DNA from: Streptomyces sp. NBC_01353
Lineage (GTDB): Bacteria; Actinomycetota; Actinomycetes; Streptomycetales; Streptomycetaceae
NCBI RefSeq assembly: GCF_036237275.1
Contig: NZ_CP108352.1
Span: 7,713,501 to 7,777,500 of the forward strand
Length of the DNA stretch: 64,000 bases
Reading direction: 5' to 3'
The notes beneath the pieces are model-generated. The model saw only the letters and a list, made by a program, of their open reading frames with translations. It had not been told where the DNA came from and searched no databases. The translations under genes were made by a program, and so were the position numbers. Below, in pieces: positions 22,241 through 30,936 of this stretch. The number at the start of each line of letters is the position of its first letter. Position 1 is the stretch's first letter.

Positions 22241-23701
22241 GTGGCATCTGTCGGGGCGACGCGACCCAGCGGGCTCGGCTGGAACCGTGACACGGCGGCC
22301 CTCGCGCTGCTGTCGTTCGCCATGTTCACGGTTTCGCTCGACCAGTACATCGTCGTTGTCGCACTGCCCGACATCGCCCGTGACCTGGACTACTCCGCGC
22401 AGTCGCTGCAATCCGTGATCAGCGCCTACGCCGTAGCCTCCGCCGGCTTCCTCCTGTTCGGCGGACGGGCCGGAGACCTCCTCGGGCGGCGCCGGATCCT
22501 TGCCGCCGGCCTCACTCTCTACGCGGCCGCGGCGTTCGTGGGCGGCCTGGCGACGGGGCCCGGAATGCTCCTGGTCGCACGCGCGGTCCAGGGCCTCGGT
22601 GGCGCGCTCGTCTTTCCCACCACGCTGGCGCTCATCAACGTCACCTTCCGCGAAGGCCGCTTGCGCAACCGCGCGTTGGGGATCTGGGGCGGTGCAGGCG
22701 CCGCCGGACTGGTGGTCGGCGTACTCCTCGGAGGACTGCTGACCCACGCCTTCGGCTGGGAGGCGGTGTTCCTCGTCAACGTGGCCCTCGCGGTTCCCGC
22801 ACTGGTCCTCGCCTTCGTGCTGATCCCCAAGGACCCGCAGCGCGACCGGACTCGCAGGTTCGACCTGCCCGGTGCGCTCAGTGTCACCCTCGGCGTCACA
22901 CTGATCGTGTTCGCGCTGGTCCAGGGACCGGGTCTCGGCTGGCTCTCGCCCGGCATCCTGCTCAGTGCTGCGGCCGGACTCCTCCTGCTGGGAGTCTTCG
23001 TGCTCGTCGAGCGGCGCAGCAGCGACCCGCTCGTGCCACCGCGTCTCCTGGCCAACCCCAGTCTCGTCACGAGCGTCGTCATCGCGTTCATGTTCATGGC
23101 GACCTTCGGCTCGGTGCTGTACTTCCTCTCGCTCCACTTCCAGCAGATCCTGGGCTACGACGCCCTGGAGACCGGCGCCGGCTTCCTCGTCCCGACAGTG
23201 GTCGTCGTCGCGGGGTCGATGACCGCGGGGCAGCTCGTGACCCGGTTCGGCCTGCGACGCACACTGCTCGGCGCACTCGCCGTCGGTGCGGTCGGTGCCG
23301 CCCTGCTCGGCGCGACGGTCTCCCCTGACGGCTCGTACGCAGAGCTGGTCCCGGGGCTCGTCCTGCTCAGCGCCGGTGACGGCATCGTGTTCACCGGCAT
23401 GTTCATCGCCGCCGGGACCGGGGTGCCCGACCGGGATCAGGGCATCGCCTCGGGGATCGCCTCCACCGGCTCCGGGATGGGCGCCGCCGTGGGCCTCGCC
23501 CTCCTGGTGCTCGTGGCGACGGCGGGCCTGGGCGGACTCACGGGGGAGCGGCTGCGCGACGGGACGGCGAACGGGATCAGCAACGCCCTGTTCGCGGTGG
23601 CGGCGGGCATCGCCCTGACCTTCCTCGTCGCCCTGCTCCGGCCCGAGGGAAGGCCCGGAGCACAGGACGCGCCGCCGCCGTGCCAGGGCCGGCGCTGCTG
23701 A
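22241..23701 (+). CDS. DHA2-type MFS drug exporter (14 TM)
   Basis: This 486-residue protein has about 14 hydrophobic helices. Motif D1-like [17 protein letters not shown] is in TM1, the motif A loop [11 protein letters not shown] is after TM2, and motif C-like [19 protein letters not shown] is in TM5, as in proton-driven multidrug exporters of the EmrB/QacA group. It starts at GTG 22241, with GAGGAG seven bases upstream. No adjacent regulator gene is visible. The C-terminal tail is short and polar. Confidence 0.85.
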   Translation: MASVGATRPSGLGWNRDTAALALLSFAMFTVSLDQYIVVVALPDIARDLDYSAQSLQSVISAYAVASAGFLLFGGRAGDLLGRRRILAAGLTLYAAAAFVGGLATGPGMLLVARAVQGLGGALVFPTTLALINVTFREGRLRNRALGIWGGAGAAGLVVGVLLGGLLTHAFGWEAVFLVNVALAVPALVLAFVLIPKDPQRDRTRRFDLPGALSVTLGVTLIVFALVQGPGLGWLSPGILLSAAAGLLLLGVFVLVERRSSDPLVPPRLLANPSLVTSVVIAFMFMATFGSVLYFLSLHFQQILGYDALETGAGFLVPTVVVVAGSMTAGQLVTRFGLRRTLLGALAVGAVGAALLGATVSPDGSYAELVPGLVLLSAGDGIVFTGMFIAAGTGVPDRDQGIASGIASTGSGMGAAVGLALLVLVATAGLGGLTGERLRDGTANGISNALFAVAAGIALTFLVALLRPEGRPGAQDAPPPCQGRRC

Positions 23702-23719
23702 CAGCCACCCGACGGCTCA

Positions 23720-24032
23720 GCGACTACGCCGCGTCCGCCTCCGTTGCCGTGTGCCGCGCCCCGCGGCTTCCCCGGGCCGCACCGACGGGCCCGTACGAAG
23801 CGCAACAGGCGCGGGATGCCGCAACCGAGCAGCCAGGGCAGCACCGTGTTGCCCCCGACGTACACGGCCAGGTAGCTGAGGAACTCGTACAACTGCGCCG
23901 GCGGCTCCACCGCGCCGTCGACCCGCACCGGCCGGTCCCACCGGCTCAGCGGGAAGATCATGAAGATCGCCGAGGTCACCACCGGTATCAACCCGAGGCC
24001 GGCGCCGACGAAGCGCTGTACAGGCGGAACGG
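23720..24032 (-). pseudogene. 5'-truncated membrane protein remnant
   Basis: The minus strand reads a credible membrane-protein stretch: GLGLIPVVTSAIFMIFPLSR, then QLYEFLSYLAVYVGGNTVLP. It lacks any start codon, and its 3' part slips frame before a TAG in a neighbouring frame. It lies between convergent-looking plus-strand genes. It seems to be the C-terminal part of a lost integral membrane protein of unknown family. Confidence 0.4.
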
Positions 24033-24063
24033 AGCCTTTGTCGTATCGGGAACCAGGGCTCCC

Positions 24064-24570
24064 ATGCCTGACGTCGACCTGATCATGATTGCGAATGCGG
24101 AAGAGTTGGCCGAAGACTGGGAGTCGATCCGGCAGGGATACTTCCTGGGCGAGCACGACGAGACCTTGCTGGAGTGCGTGGAACAGCTCCGCGTGGCGCG
24201 GGCTGCGGTGCCGCCGGATCCGGATGTCACTGCGTTCTTCACGTTCGGGCTGGTGCTGATGTATGGCCATGCAGCCACGGAGGCCGAGCCAAAGGCCGCA
24301 AACGAAGCTACGGAGGCGCTGCTGGCCGCGGCCTCGGATCTGGCCGTCGCGAACGGGGCCTGCGGTCACGAGATTCATCCGTGCGACGAAAGTGATGTCG
24401 ACGGGAAGTTGGAGTCCTTCGAGATGCTGCTGTCGTTGCTGGCCGGGGAATCGGAGTACGAGTGGGCGGACCTCGACTACCCCGATCAGGAACCGGCGGG
24501 AGAATCCCGATGGCGTTGTCCGCGCAATGTGGCGGGCTTCGCTCGGTGGGCTGCGGCGGCGATCCGCTGA
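24064..24570 (+). CDS. Hypothetical acidic protein
   Basis: This 168-residue protein starts MPDVDLIMIANAEELAEDW. It is strongly acidic and mostly helical, with no membrane segment or signal peptide, and has a Cys/His-containing centre (GACGHEIHPCDE). Its size and acidity resemble immunity-like proteins, but no family is recognised and no toxin gene is adjacent. Confidence 0.6.
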   Translation: MPDVDLIMIANAEELAEDWESIRQGYFLGEHDETLLECVEQLRVARAAVPPDPDVTAFFTFGLVLMYGHAATEAEPKAANEATEALLAAASDLAVANGACGHEIHPCDESDVDGKLESFEMLLSLLAGESEYEWADLDYPDQEPAGESRWRCPRNVAGFARWAAAAIR

Positions 24571-24733
24571 GCCGACGACGTGGCCGGCGGCACCGCCTGG
24601 CCGGGTGGGTAGGTGTGGCCGAGGCGGAGGCGGTCGGCGGAGCGGGTGCCCAGCTTGCCTGCGTCCGAGCATCGGAAAGCGCAGCAGCGAAGGACCCTGC
24701 ACAGCTTGCGCCTGGCTTCGGTCGGCCGGACGA

Positions 24734-25144
24734 CTACCCGCGGTTCGCCCCGGCGGTGTCGGCCCGGGACGAGGCGGAGGCGTTCACGCCGACCGATGCC
24801 GTGGCGATGACTTCGTCCAGAACGTCACGGGAGCGGATCAGGTCGGTGATCATCCGATTGATCCGGTCGCGTTCCGTGGTGAGTTCGTCGACCAGCCGTG
24901 GCGTGGCGATCTCGTTCGGGGCGCCGTCCGCGTCACGCATGCAGGGGAGCAGCTGAGCGATCTTCTTGCTGTTCAGTCCCGCGGCATAGAGGGCCTGGAT
25001 ACGGATGACCCGGTCGACCGCCCACTCGCCGTAGTGCCGTTGGCCCCCCGGCGTCCGCTCGCTCCTGAGCAGCCCCTGCATCTCGTAATAGCGCAGCGAA
25101 CGGTCGCTCACGCCGCTACGTCGGGCCAGTTCACCGATCCGCAT
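24734..25144 (-). CDS. MerR-family transcriptional regulator
   Basis: This 136-residue protein has an N-terminal MerR winged helix (MRIGELARRSGVSDRSLRYY ... GGQRHY), then the coiled-coil dimerisation helix (LVDELTTERDRINRMITDLI). The effector tail is short. It is divergent from the Old Yellow Enzyme gene across 66 bases that hold the dyad at 25180-25193, so it most likely controls that gene and itself. Confidence 0.88.
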   Translation of the reverse strand: MRIGELARRSGVSDRSLRYYEMQGLLRSERTPGGQRHYGEWAVDRVIRIQALYAAGLNSKKIAQLLPCMRDADGAPNEIATPRLVDELTTERDRINRMITDLIRSRDVLDEVIATASVGVNASASSRADTAGANRG

Positions 25145-25179
25145 TCCCCACCCCCGCCTGCAGAGTCAGGGCTTGCACC

Positions 25180-25193
25180 TGACACTGATGTCA
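25180..25193. promoter_or_regulatory. MerR operator dyad between divergent genes
   Basis: TGACA-CTGA-TGTCA is a perfect inverted repeat in the 66-base divergent promoter. On the minus strand it includes TTGACA, a good -35 element. MerR regulators bind such dyads inside long spacers. Confidence 0.65.
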
Positions 25194-25210
25194 ACTTCTA
25201 CCGTAACGGC

Positions 25211-26320
25211 ATGACGAACACTCACGTGACATCCCGCCTGTTCGAGCCCGCCCGTCTCGGAGACCTGCGTCTGCCGAACCGCTTGGTGATGGCGCCGATG
25301 ACCCGGAACCGCGCCGCGGCCGACGGTGTTCCGGAATCGATCATGGCCACCTACTACGCACAGCGCGCTTCGGCAGGGCTGATCATCGCCGAGGCCTCCA
25401 CGCCGAACGCCGTGGGTCTCACCTACCCCAACATTCCCGCGATCTACAACGAGGCGCACGTGGCCGGATGGCGGCGCGTCACCCATGCAGTGCGCGATGC
25501 GGGTGGCCGGATGTTCCTACAACTGCAGCACGGCGGCCGGATCGGGCACCCCGACAACAGTGGCCTGACGCCCCTCGCGCCCTCGCCGGTGCCGCTCCCG
25601 GAGACGATCCACACCCCGAGCGGACACCAGGATCCCGTCGTGCCTCGTGAGATGACGATCGACGAGATCCACTCCACGACGGCCGACTTCGCCGCGGCCG
25701 CGCGCAATGCCATCGACGCGGGCTTCGCCGGAGTGGAGGTGCACGCCGCCAACGGCTATCTCCTCCACCAGTTCATGGCACGCAACACCAACCACCGCAC
25801 TGACGCCTATGGCGGCTCGGTGTCCGGCCGCATCCGCTTCGTGGTCGAGGTGGTCAAGGCCGTCGCCGAAGCGATAGGCCCCGAACGGGTCGGCTTGCGC
25901 ATTGCCCCCGGGCTCACCGTCAACGGCATCGACGAGGGCGATACCGAGAACCTCTACCCGGCGCTCATCGACGCCTTGGCCGACACCGGTCTGGCCTATC
26001 TGCACGTGGTCTTCGCCGACCCGGACCAGCTCCTCTTCCAGGACATCCGAAAGGCCTGGTCAGGCACGCTGATCGGCAATCCGGTGCTGGGGTGGGGAGG
26101 CCCACTGCCCGCCGACGGCGGCAGGCATGCGGGTGAACGGCTCCTGGCGGCGGGAGCCGACCTGATCTCGCTCGGCCGTTCGTTCCTGGCCAACCCGGAC
26201 CTGGTCGAACGGCTGCGCATCGGCGCACCGCTCAACCCGGTGCGGGACAAGGGGTTGATGTACGCAGGCGGAGAAGCCGGGTACACCGACTATCCCGTGC
26301 TGCCCGCCGCTCTTCACTGA
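25211..26320 (+). CDS. Old Yellow Enzyme-type alkene reductase
   Basis: This 369-residue FMN-dependent TIM barrel has LPNRLVMAPMTRNRA (FMN loop), FLQLQHGGRIGH, GVEVHAANGYLLHQFM, and NTNHRTDAYGGS with the usual catalytic region, ending in GADLISLGRSFLANPDL. It is of the NemA/xenobiotic reductase type, reducing activated C=C bonds or nitro compounds with NAD(P)H. The divergent MerR gene suggests induction by an electrophile. The ATG at 25211 is set by the start of homology. Confidence 0.9.
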   Translation: MTNTHVTSRLFEPARLGDLRLPNRLVMAPMTRNRAAADGVPESIMATYYAQRASAGLIIAEASTPNAVGLTYPNIPAIYNEAHVAGWRRVTHAVRDAGGRMFLQLQHGGRIGHPDNSGLTPLAPSPVPLPETIHTPSGHQDPVVPREMTIDEIHSTTADFAAAARNAIDAGFAGVEVHAANGYLLHQFMARNTNHRTDAYGGSVSGRIRFVVEVVKAVAEAIGPERVGLRIAPGLTVNGIDEGDTENLYPALIDALADTGLAYLHVVFADPDQLLFQDIRKAWSGTLIGNPVLGWGGPLPADGGRHAGERLLAAGADLISLGRSFLANPDLVERLRIGAPLNPVRDKGLMYAGGEAGYTDYPVLPAALH

Positions 26321-26445
26321 GGGTGGAATGCGTCCGCACAGGAGGGCCCTCCCGCCGTCGGACCCGTGTGAGGTGAGCCGTGCCCCGCTTGCGATCGGCC
26401 TTCGCCGTATCTCGGGGCTTGTGGTGGCGCCGGCGGTCTCACCTG

Positions 26446-27345
26446 TCATCCTGCGTCGCTGCCTCCTGTCTTGACGGCGACGTCCAGGCGCGGCTCGTCG
26501 GCCCTCCCGTCTTCGCCCTCGTCCTTGGGTCGTGACACGTCGTCGATGCCCGGGTGGCGGCGGGCCGATACGAGGAGGTAGGCGATGGCGCCGACGAAGA
26601 CCACGACAGAGGTCCAGCCGTTCAGGCGCAGGCCGAGGAACGCGTGGGACTCGTCGATGCGCAGGTACTCGGTCCAGAACCGGCCGACCGTGTAGGCCGC
26701 GACGTACAGGGCGAAGGTCCTGCCGTGACCGAGCGCGAACCGGCGGGCCGCCCAGAGGACCAGTGCGGCGACGCCGATGTCCCAGAGGGACTCGTAGAGG
26801 AAGGTGGGGTGGTACGTCGTGATGTCGAGCATGTCGGACGGGCGGTGCCCAGGGTCGATCTCCAGGCCCCAGGGGAGCGTGGTGGGGCGGCCGTAGAGTT
26901 CCTGGTTGAACCAGTTGCCCCAGCGGCCGATCGCCTGGGCCAAGGCTATGCCAGGGGCGACCGCGTCCGCGTAGGCGGACAACGGGATCCGGCGGCGACG
27001 GCAGCCGATCCACGCGCCGACCCCGCCCAAGGCGATGGCGCCCCAGATGCCGAGCCCGCCCTCCCACACGTACAGGGCCCGGATCGGCTCACCGCGTTCG
27101 CCGAAGTAGGCGTCGGGGCTGGTCATCACGTGGTACAGCCGTCCACCGGCGATGCCGAACGGCACTGCCCACATGGTGACGTCCGCGATGACGCCCTGAT
27201 CCCCGCCCCGCGCAACCCAGCGCCGGTTGCCGAGCCAGACGGCCACGAACACACCCAGGATGATGCAGAAGGCGTACGCCCTCAACGGAACAGGGCCGAG
27301 GTGCAGGACCCCGGTCGAAGGACTGGGCAGGTAGGCGAAATCCAT
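26446..27345 (-). CDS. lgt: Prolipoprotein diacylglyceryl transferase Lgt
   Basis: This 299-residue membrane protein has seven helices. It carries VWEGGLGIWGAIALGG, GRWGNWFNQELYGRPT (conserved Arg and Asn), the TYHPTFLYES histidine motif and GRFWTEYLRID. Lgt moves diacylglycerol from phosphatidylglycerol to the lipobox cysteine of prolipoproteins. Actinobacterial enzymes have GLGIWG where E. coli has the SHGG His, as seen here. It is the last gene of a tetR-membrane protein-lgt transcript, an unusual setting, and may be a second lgt copy. Confidence 0.88.
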   Translation of the reverse strand: MDFAYLPSPSTGVLHLGPVPLRAYAFCIILGVFVAVWLGNRRWVARGGDQGVIADVTMWAVPFGIAGGRLYHVMTSPDAYFGERGEPIRALYVWEGGLGIWGAIALGGVGAWIGCRRRRIPLSAYADAVAPGIALAQAIGRWGNWFNQELYGRPTTLPWGLEIDPGHRPSDMLDITTYHPTFLYESLWDIGVAALVLWAARRFALGHGRTFALYVAAYTVGRFWTEYLRIDESHAFLGLRLNGWTSVVVFVGAIAYLLVSARRHPGIDDVSRPKDEGEDGRADEPRLDVAVKTGGSDAG

Positions 27346-27374
27346 GGTCACTCCGTCGAAGTCTCGATCCGGGC

Positions 27375-28028
27375 TCAGGGGCGGCGCGTGAGGGCTGTGC
27401 CGAGTGCGGCGATCCAGATCAGAAGCAAGGGCAGTGAGATGAACGCCGTCGGGGTCAAAGCCGTGGACAGGAGCAGGTAGCCGATACCGGACGCGGTGAG
27501 CGTGGCGGCGAGGAGCCAGCCGATGACGACCTCCCAACGCCGCAGCAGTGTGCCGTGCCGCGAGGCCGCGCAGGCAGCCGCGGCGAGTGCGGCGAGCACG
27601 AACATCTTGACACCGTCCGCACGCTGGACCGCCTCGAACAGTGCGCCGGTCCTGTCCGGTGACGCTGGGTCAGCTCCAGGTACTGCGATCAACTCCAGGA
27701 CGAGCTGCACGAAAGCGAGCACCCCCGCGACCCTCCCGGCCCATCCGGCCAAGCCGGCCGTGGTGTTGCCGGTACGGCGGGCCCGGTCGAGCAGTCCAGA
27801 TCCGATGACCACCAGGCCGACAGCTGCCACACCGTGAACGAGCAGTGTCTGGGCCACGGCCTGGACCGGCCGGTCGGCATACGCGGCCGTGATCGCGGCG
27901 TGTGTGTCGCCGACTTCGGGTGTGGCTCCCCATGCGACGGCGAGCCCGAGAATCCATGCCGCGGCGTGCGCGTATCCGGCGGCGCGGGCGGTGATGCCGG
28001 TGGCAGGCTCTTCGGCGATCGTGGTCAT
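27375..28028 (-). CDS. Six-helix membrane protein of unknown function
   Basis: This 217-residue protein starts MTTIAEEPATG with an ATG that overlaps the tetR stop by 4 bases. About six hydrophobic segments follow (for example AHAAAWILGLAVAWG, LLVHGVAAVGLVVIGSGLL). No motif is recognised. Translational coupling to tetR suggests it is the regulated partner, possibly an exporter or sensor. lgt follows after 29 bases. Confidence 0.7.
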   Translation of the reverse strand: MTTIAEEPATGITARAAGYAHAAAWILGLAVAWGATPEVGDTHAAITAAYADRPVQAVAQTLLVHGVAAVGLVVIGSGLLDRARRTGNTTAGLAGWAGRVAGVLAFVQLVLELIAVPGADPASPDRTGALFEAVQRADGVKMFVLAALAAAACAASRHGTLLRRWEVVIGWLLAATLTASGIGYLLLSTALTPTAFISLPLLLIWIAALGTALTRRP

Positions 28029-28573
28029 GCGGTGTCTCCCCGTGGCTTGTCTCGGATGGCCTGGGCGAACGCATCGCAGCCGGTGCGCCATGCGCCGTCC
28101 AGGTCTGCGCCGGACGGGAAGCGGCCGTCGAGTTCGAGTACGACCATGCCGTGTGCGAAGGCCCAGAACGAGCGCGCGATGTCGACGTCGCCGTGCACCG
28201 CGTGGACCAGCGGCGTCGCCGCGCGATCTTCGAGTCCATCGGGGAGAGCGGTGCGGACGAGCGGCCGAGTATGGGTGATGCGGTAGAGGTGCGGGCTGGC
28301 GAGGGCGTGCCGTCGGTAGGCGCGGGCGAGCACGAGCAGGGGCGGTTCGTCGCCGATCTCGGCTTCGGCGGCCTCGAGTTCCTCCGCCAACTGGGTCATC
28401 CCCTGCACCTGGAGCCCGGCCTCGACAGCGGCCTTGTCAGGGAAGTGCTTGTACAAGGAAGGCGCCCGGATGCCGACACGTTCGGCGATGCGCCGCATCG
28501 ACAACGCATCCAGCCCCTCGGCGTCGAGCAGTTCGCGGGCGGCGGCCATGATCTGCTGCGCGCGGTCAGCCAC
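28025..28573 (-). CDS. TetR-family repressor
   Basis: This 182-residue protein has the N-terminal HTH (RAQQIMAAARELLDAEGLDA ... IRAPSLYKHFPDKAA) and a C-terminal TetR_C_13-like ligand domain (about 80-180). I chose the GTG at 28573 (VADRAQQ). The longer open frame starting at 28675 would translate through two operator palindromes, which argues against it. It is followed by a coupled membrane protein gene. It probably represses its own operon. Confidence 0.85.
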   Translation of the reverse strand: MADRAQQIMAAARELLDAEGLDALSMRRIAERVGIRAPSLYKHFPDKAAVEAGLQVQGMTQLAEELEAAEAEIGDEPPLLVLARAYRRHALASPHLYRITHTRPLVRTALPDGLEDRAATPLVHAVHGDVDIARSFWAFAHGMVVLELDGRFPSGADLDGAWRTGCDAFAQAIRDKPRGDTA

Positions 28574-28620
28574 GGCGGGCCGTCCTTGTGATGGCGATTC
28601 CCTCTCACTACCGACCGATG

Positions 28621-28670
28621 CGGCTAACGGTGTTAGCCGTGGCGCCACGTTAGGGCTACCGGTGTTAGCC
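28621..28670. promoter_or_regulatory. Two TetR operator palindromes
   Basis: CGGCTAAC-GGT-GTTAGCCG at 28621-28639 is a perfect 19-base dyad. A second copy, GGCTACC-GGT-GTTAGCC, at 28654-28670 has one mismatch. The centres are 32 bases apart, three helical turns. They sit 48-97 bases before the tetR start, as expected for autoregulation. Confidence 0.85.
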
Positions 28671-28967
28671 GTCAAGCGACGCCGGCAGCCTTCGCCTGGT
28701 CGTCGACGCTGCGCTGAGCCGGCTGCGGCGGCTCGAAACGCCCCCCGAGCGCGACTCCGCTGCTGAAAAACCGGACTCGCTCGACCGCGGCTCCCGTCGT
28801 CACCGATCCGCCGCGCCCGATGGCGCCGCTGTCGAGCCGGTTCGGGGTGCCACAGGACAGGGCACCGAAGTCGGTCTTGGTCGGTTCAACTACTCTCGGC
28901 GTCACTGACGTTCACCACCCGATCCGGGCCCACTGCGACCGAATCGTCACGCGGGAGACTCCAACGC

Positions 28968-30080
28968 ATGACTACGCCACCATCGCCACCTGGCGCGGAG
29001 CGGTCTGACGCATCAGCCGTCCAGATCGGAGCTCTCCTTCCGCTCACTCGGCCTGGCTGGGTCGAGGCAGGGCAACACCTGCTCGCTGGACTCGAGTTGG
29101 CCGTACGCGAGGTCAATGACGCCGGCGGAATAGTCGGAAGACCGATCGAGCTGGTGGTCCGAGACACCGCGGCTGATCCGCAGAGGGCCGCGGCGGCCGT
29201 GGATGAATTGGCTCGCCTGGGCGTTGCTGCCTTGGTGGGGGAGTATCACAGCGTTGTCGCTCGCGCCGCTGCCGCCAGGGCCGACGCCCTCGGCCTGCCG
29301 TTCCTGTGCTCGTCAGCGGTTCTCGACGCGCTCACCGAGCAGCCGACGGCATGGGTCGCGCGCCTCGCCCCGGCGCAGTCCCACGGCTGGCAGATCTACG
29401 CGGACTTCCTCCTGAGCGCGGGCCACAGTCGAATCGCCGTAGCGGCCGAGCCGAGTGTCTACTGGGCATCTGGGGCACGCATCCTTCGGGACCATCTCGC
29501 TCCACGCGGCGGCACCGTCATCGAACTCGACGTGCGCGCGCTCGACCCCACGGCGGTGTGCGACGAACTCGTGGACAAGGGCGCGACAGCCCTCCTTCTT
29601 CTGGTCGGCCACCCGGAGCCGGCAGTGTCGATCGTCAGATCTGTCCGCCACGACCGGCGGCTCGCCGAGGTCATGATCGGTGCTCCGGCCGGGCAACCGG
29701 AGTTCGCCGAATGGGCGACGCTGCTGGGTGACGACAGCGCCGCGATCCCGTTCCTGCGCTACCTGCCCGAGCGCCTCAGCCCCCTCGGTGCACGAGTCGA
29801 AACCGCCCTCCGTGATCGGCTGGGGGAAGAGCCCTCCTTCGTCGCCTTCGAGGGCTACGACACGGTCGCAGTCCTCGCCGATGTGCTCCGTGCCCACGGC
29901 GGGGATCGGGCGCGCACTGCCGCATCCTGGCCGCGCGTTGCAGTCGAAGGCACCCGCGGCCAGATCCAGTTCTCCCGCACGCCAGGCATCAACGTGTGGC
30001 AATGGGCTTGGGCGCCGGTTCAGGTCGTTGATCGAGATCCGGCGGAACCCGATCGCTTTCGGATCCTCCACGCCGGCTGA
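28968..30080 (+). CDS. Periplasmic-binding-protein type I receptor without export signal
   Basis: This 370-residue protein has the LivJ/AmiC-type fold: VQIGALLPLTRPGWVEAGQH, AVREVNDAGGIVGRPIELVV, AALVGEYHSVVARAAA, and FEGYDTVAVLADVL near the end. The normal role is binding of amino acids or amides for ABC import. Here the fold begins about 18 residues after the start and there is no hydrophobic signal sequence or lipobox. No permease or ATPase genes are adjacent. It may work in the cytoplasm as a sensor, as AmiC does. Confidence 0.8.
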   Translation: MTTPPSPPGAERSDASAVQIGALLPLTRPGWVEAGQHLLAGLELAVREVNDAGGIVGRPIELVVRDTAADPQRAAAAVDELARLGVAALVGEYHSVVARAAAARADALGLPFLCSSAVLDALTEQPTAWVARLAPAQSHGWQIYADFLLSAGHSRIAVAAEPSVYWASGARILRDHLAPRGGTVIELDVRALDPTAVCDELVDKGATALLLLVGHPEPAVSIVRSVRHDRRLAEVMIGAPAGQPEFAEWATLLGDDSAAIPFLRYLPERLSPLGARVETALRDRLGEEPSFVAFEGYDTVAVLADVLRAHGGDRARTAASWPRVAVEGTRGQIQFSRTPGINVWQWAWAPVQVVDRDPAEPDRFRILHAG

Positions 30081-30158
30081 GAGGGCACGGAGTGCGACTC
30101 CCCGGATCTGTCGGAACCTGAGGGTGTCGTCACAGAGTGGGCGCATAGGATCGCCGGC

Positions 30159-30899
30159 ATGGGACTGCGGCCTGTGCAGGTGAACATCAAGGCTCTTGAC
30201 GGCTTGGCGGTCGGCCGGTTCTGGGCGGAGGCGCTCGGCTGGAGCGTCTTCCAACCCGGCGTGACCACCTACGTCGGACCCGCCGGTGACTTGGTTTGGC
30301 CGGACCCGGTCGCCGTCTGCGTCGACATCGTTCCCGTCCCGGAACCCAAGGCGACCACAAAGAACCGTGTGCACCTCGATCTCGCCACCACCTCCGCGGC
30401 CCATCAGGCGGAGTTGGTCGCGCGCCTTCAGGCTCTCGGTGCGACGCCCGCCGACGTGGGCCAGGGCGACGTGCCGTGGACGGTCCTCGCCGACCCCGAG
30501 GGCAACGAATTCTGCGTTCTGGAGCCTCGGGAGGTCTACCGGGACACCGGGCCGATCGCCGCGGTGGTGGTCGACTGCGCGGATCCGCGGGCCATGGCCC
30601 GCTTCTGGGGTGAGGCGCTGGACTGGACCCTGCACGAGGTGACCGAAGAGAGTGCGGTCTTTCGCTCCGCCAAGGACGTCGGCCCGTATCTCGAGTTCCT
30701 CCGCACTCCCGACGCGAAGACCGTGCCGGACCGCGTCCACCTGGACCTGCTGCCGTCCCCCGGTGACGACAATGCGTCGGAGGCGGCCCGGCTGCGCGCC
30801 CTCGGCGCCACCGACCTCGACCTCGGCCAGGGCGACGTCCCGTGGACGTGCCTGACCGACCCGGAGGGCCACGAGTTCTGCGTCCTCGCCCCGTCCTGA
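30159..30899 (+). CDS. Tandem VOC-domain protein
   Basis: This 246-residue protein has two glyoxalase-like modules, residues 1-122 and 130-246. Each has a GRFW/ARFWAEAL(G/D)W entry and ends in VLADPEGNEFCVL or CLTDPEGHEFCVL. The doubled fold makes a complete paired metal site within one chain. Substrate unknown; Glyoxalase_6-type proteins include antibiotic-binding and detoxifying members. It looks like an internal duplication of the single-module protein at 18645. Confidence 0.85.
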   Translation: MGLRPVQVNIKALDGLAVGRFWAEALGWSVFQPGVTTYVGPAGDLVWPDPVAVCVDIVPVPEPKATTKNRVHLDLATTSAAHQAELVARLQALGATPADVGQGDVPWTVLADPEGNEFCVLEPREVYRDTGPIAAVVVDCADPRAMARFWGEALDWTLHEVTEESAVFRSAKDVGPYLEFLRTPDAKTVPDRVHLDLLPSPGDDNASEAARLRALGATDLDLGQGDVPWTCLTDPEGHEFCVLAPS

Positions 30900-30936
30900 C
30901 GCGGAGCGACCAGCCCCGATGGACCTCGGCAGCTTG

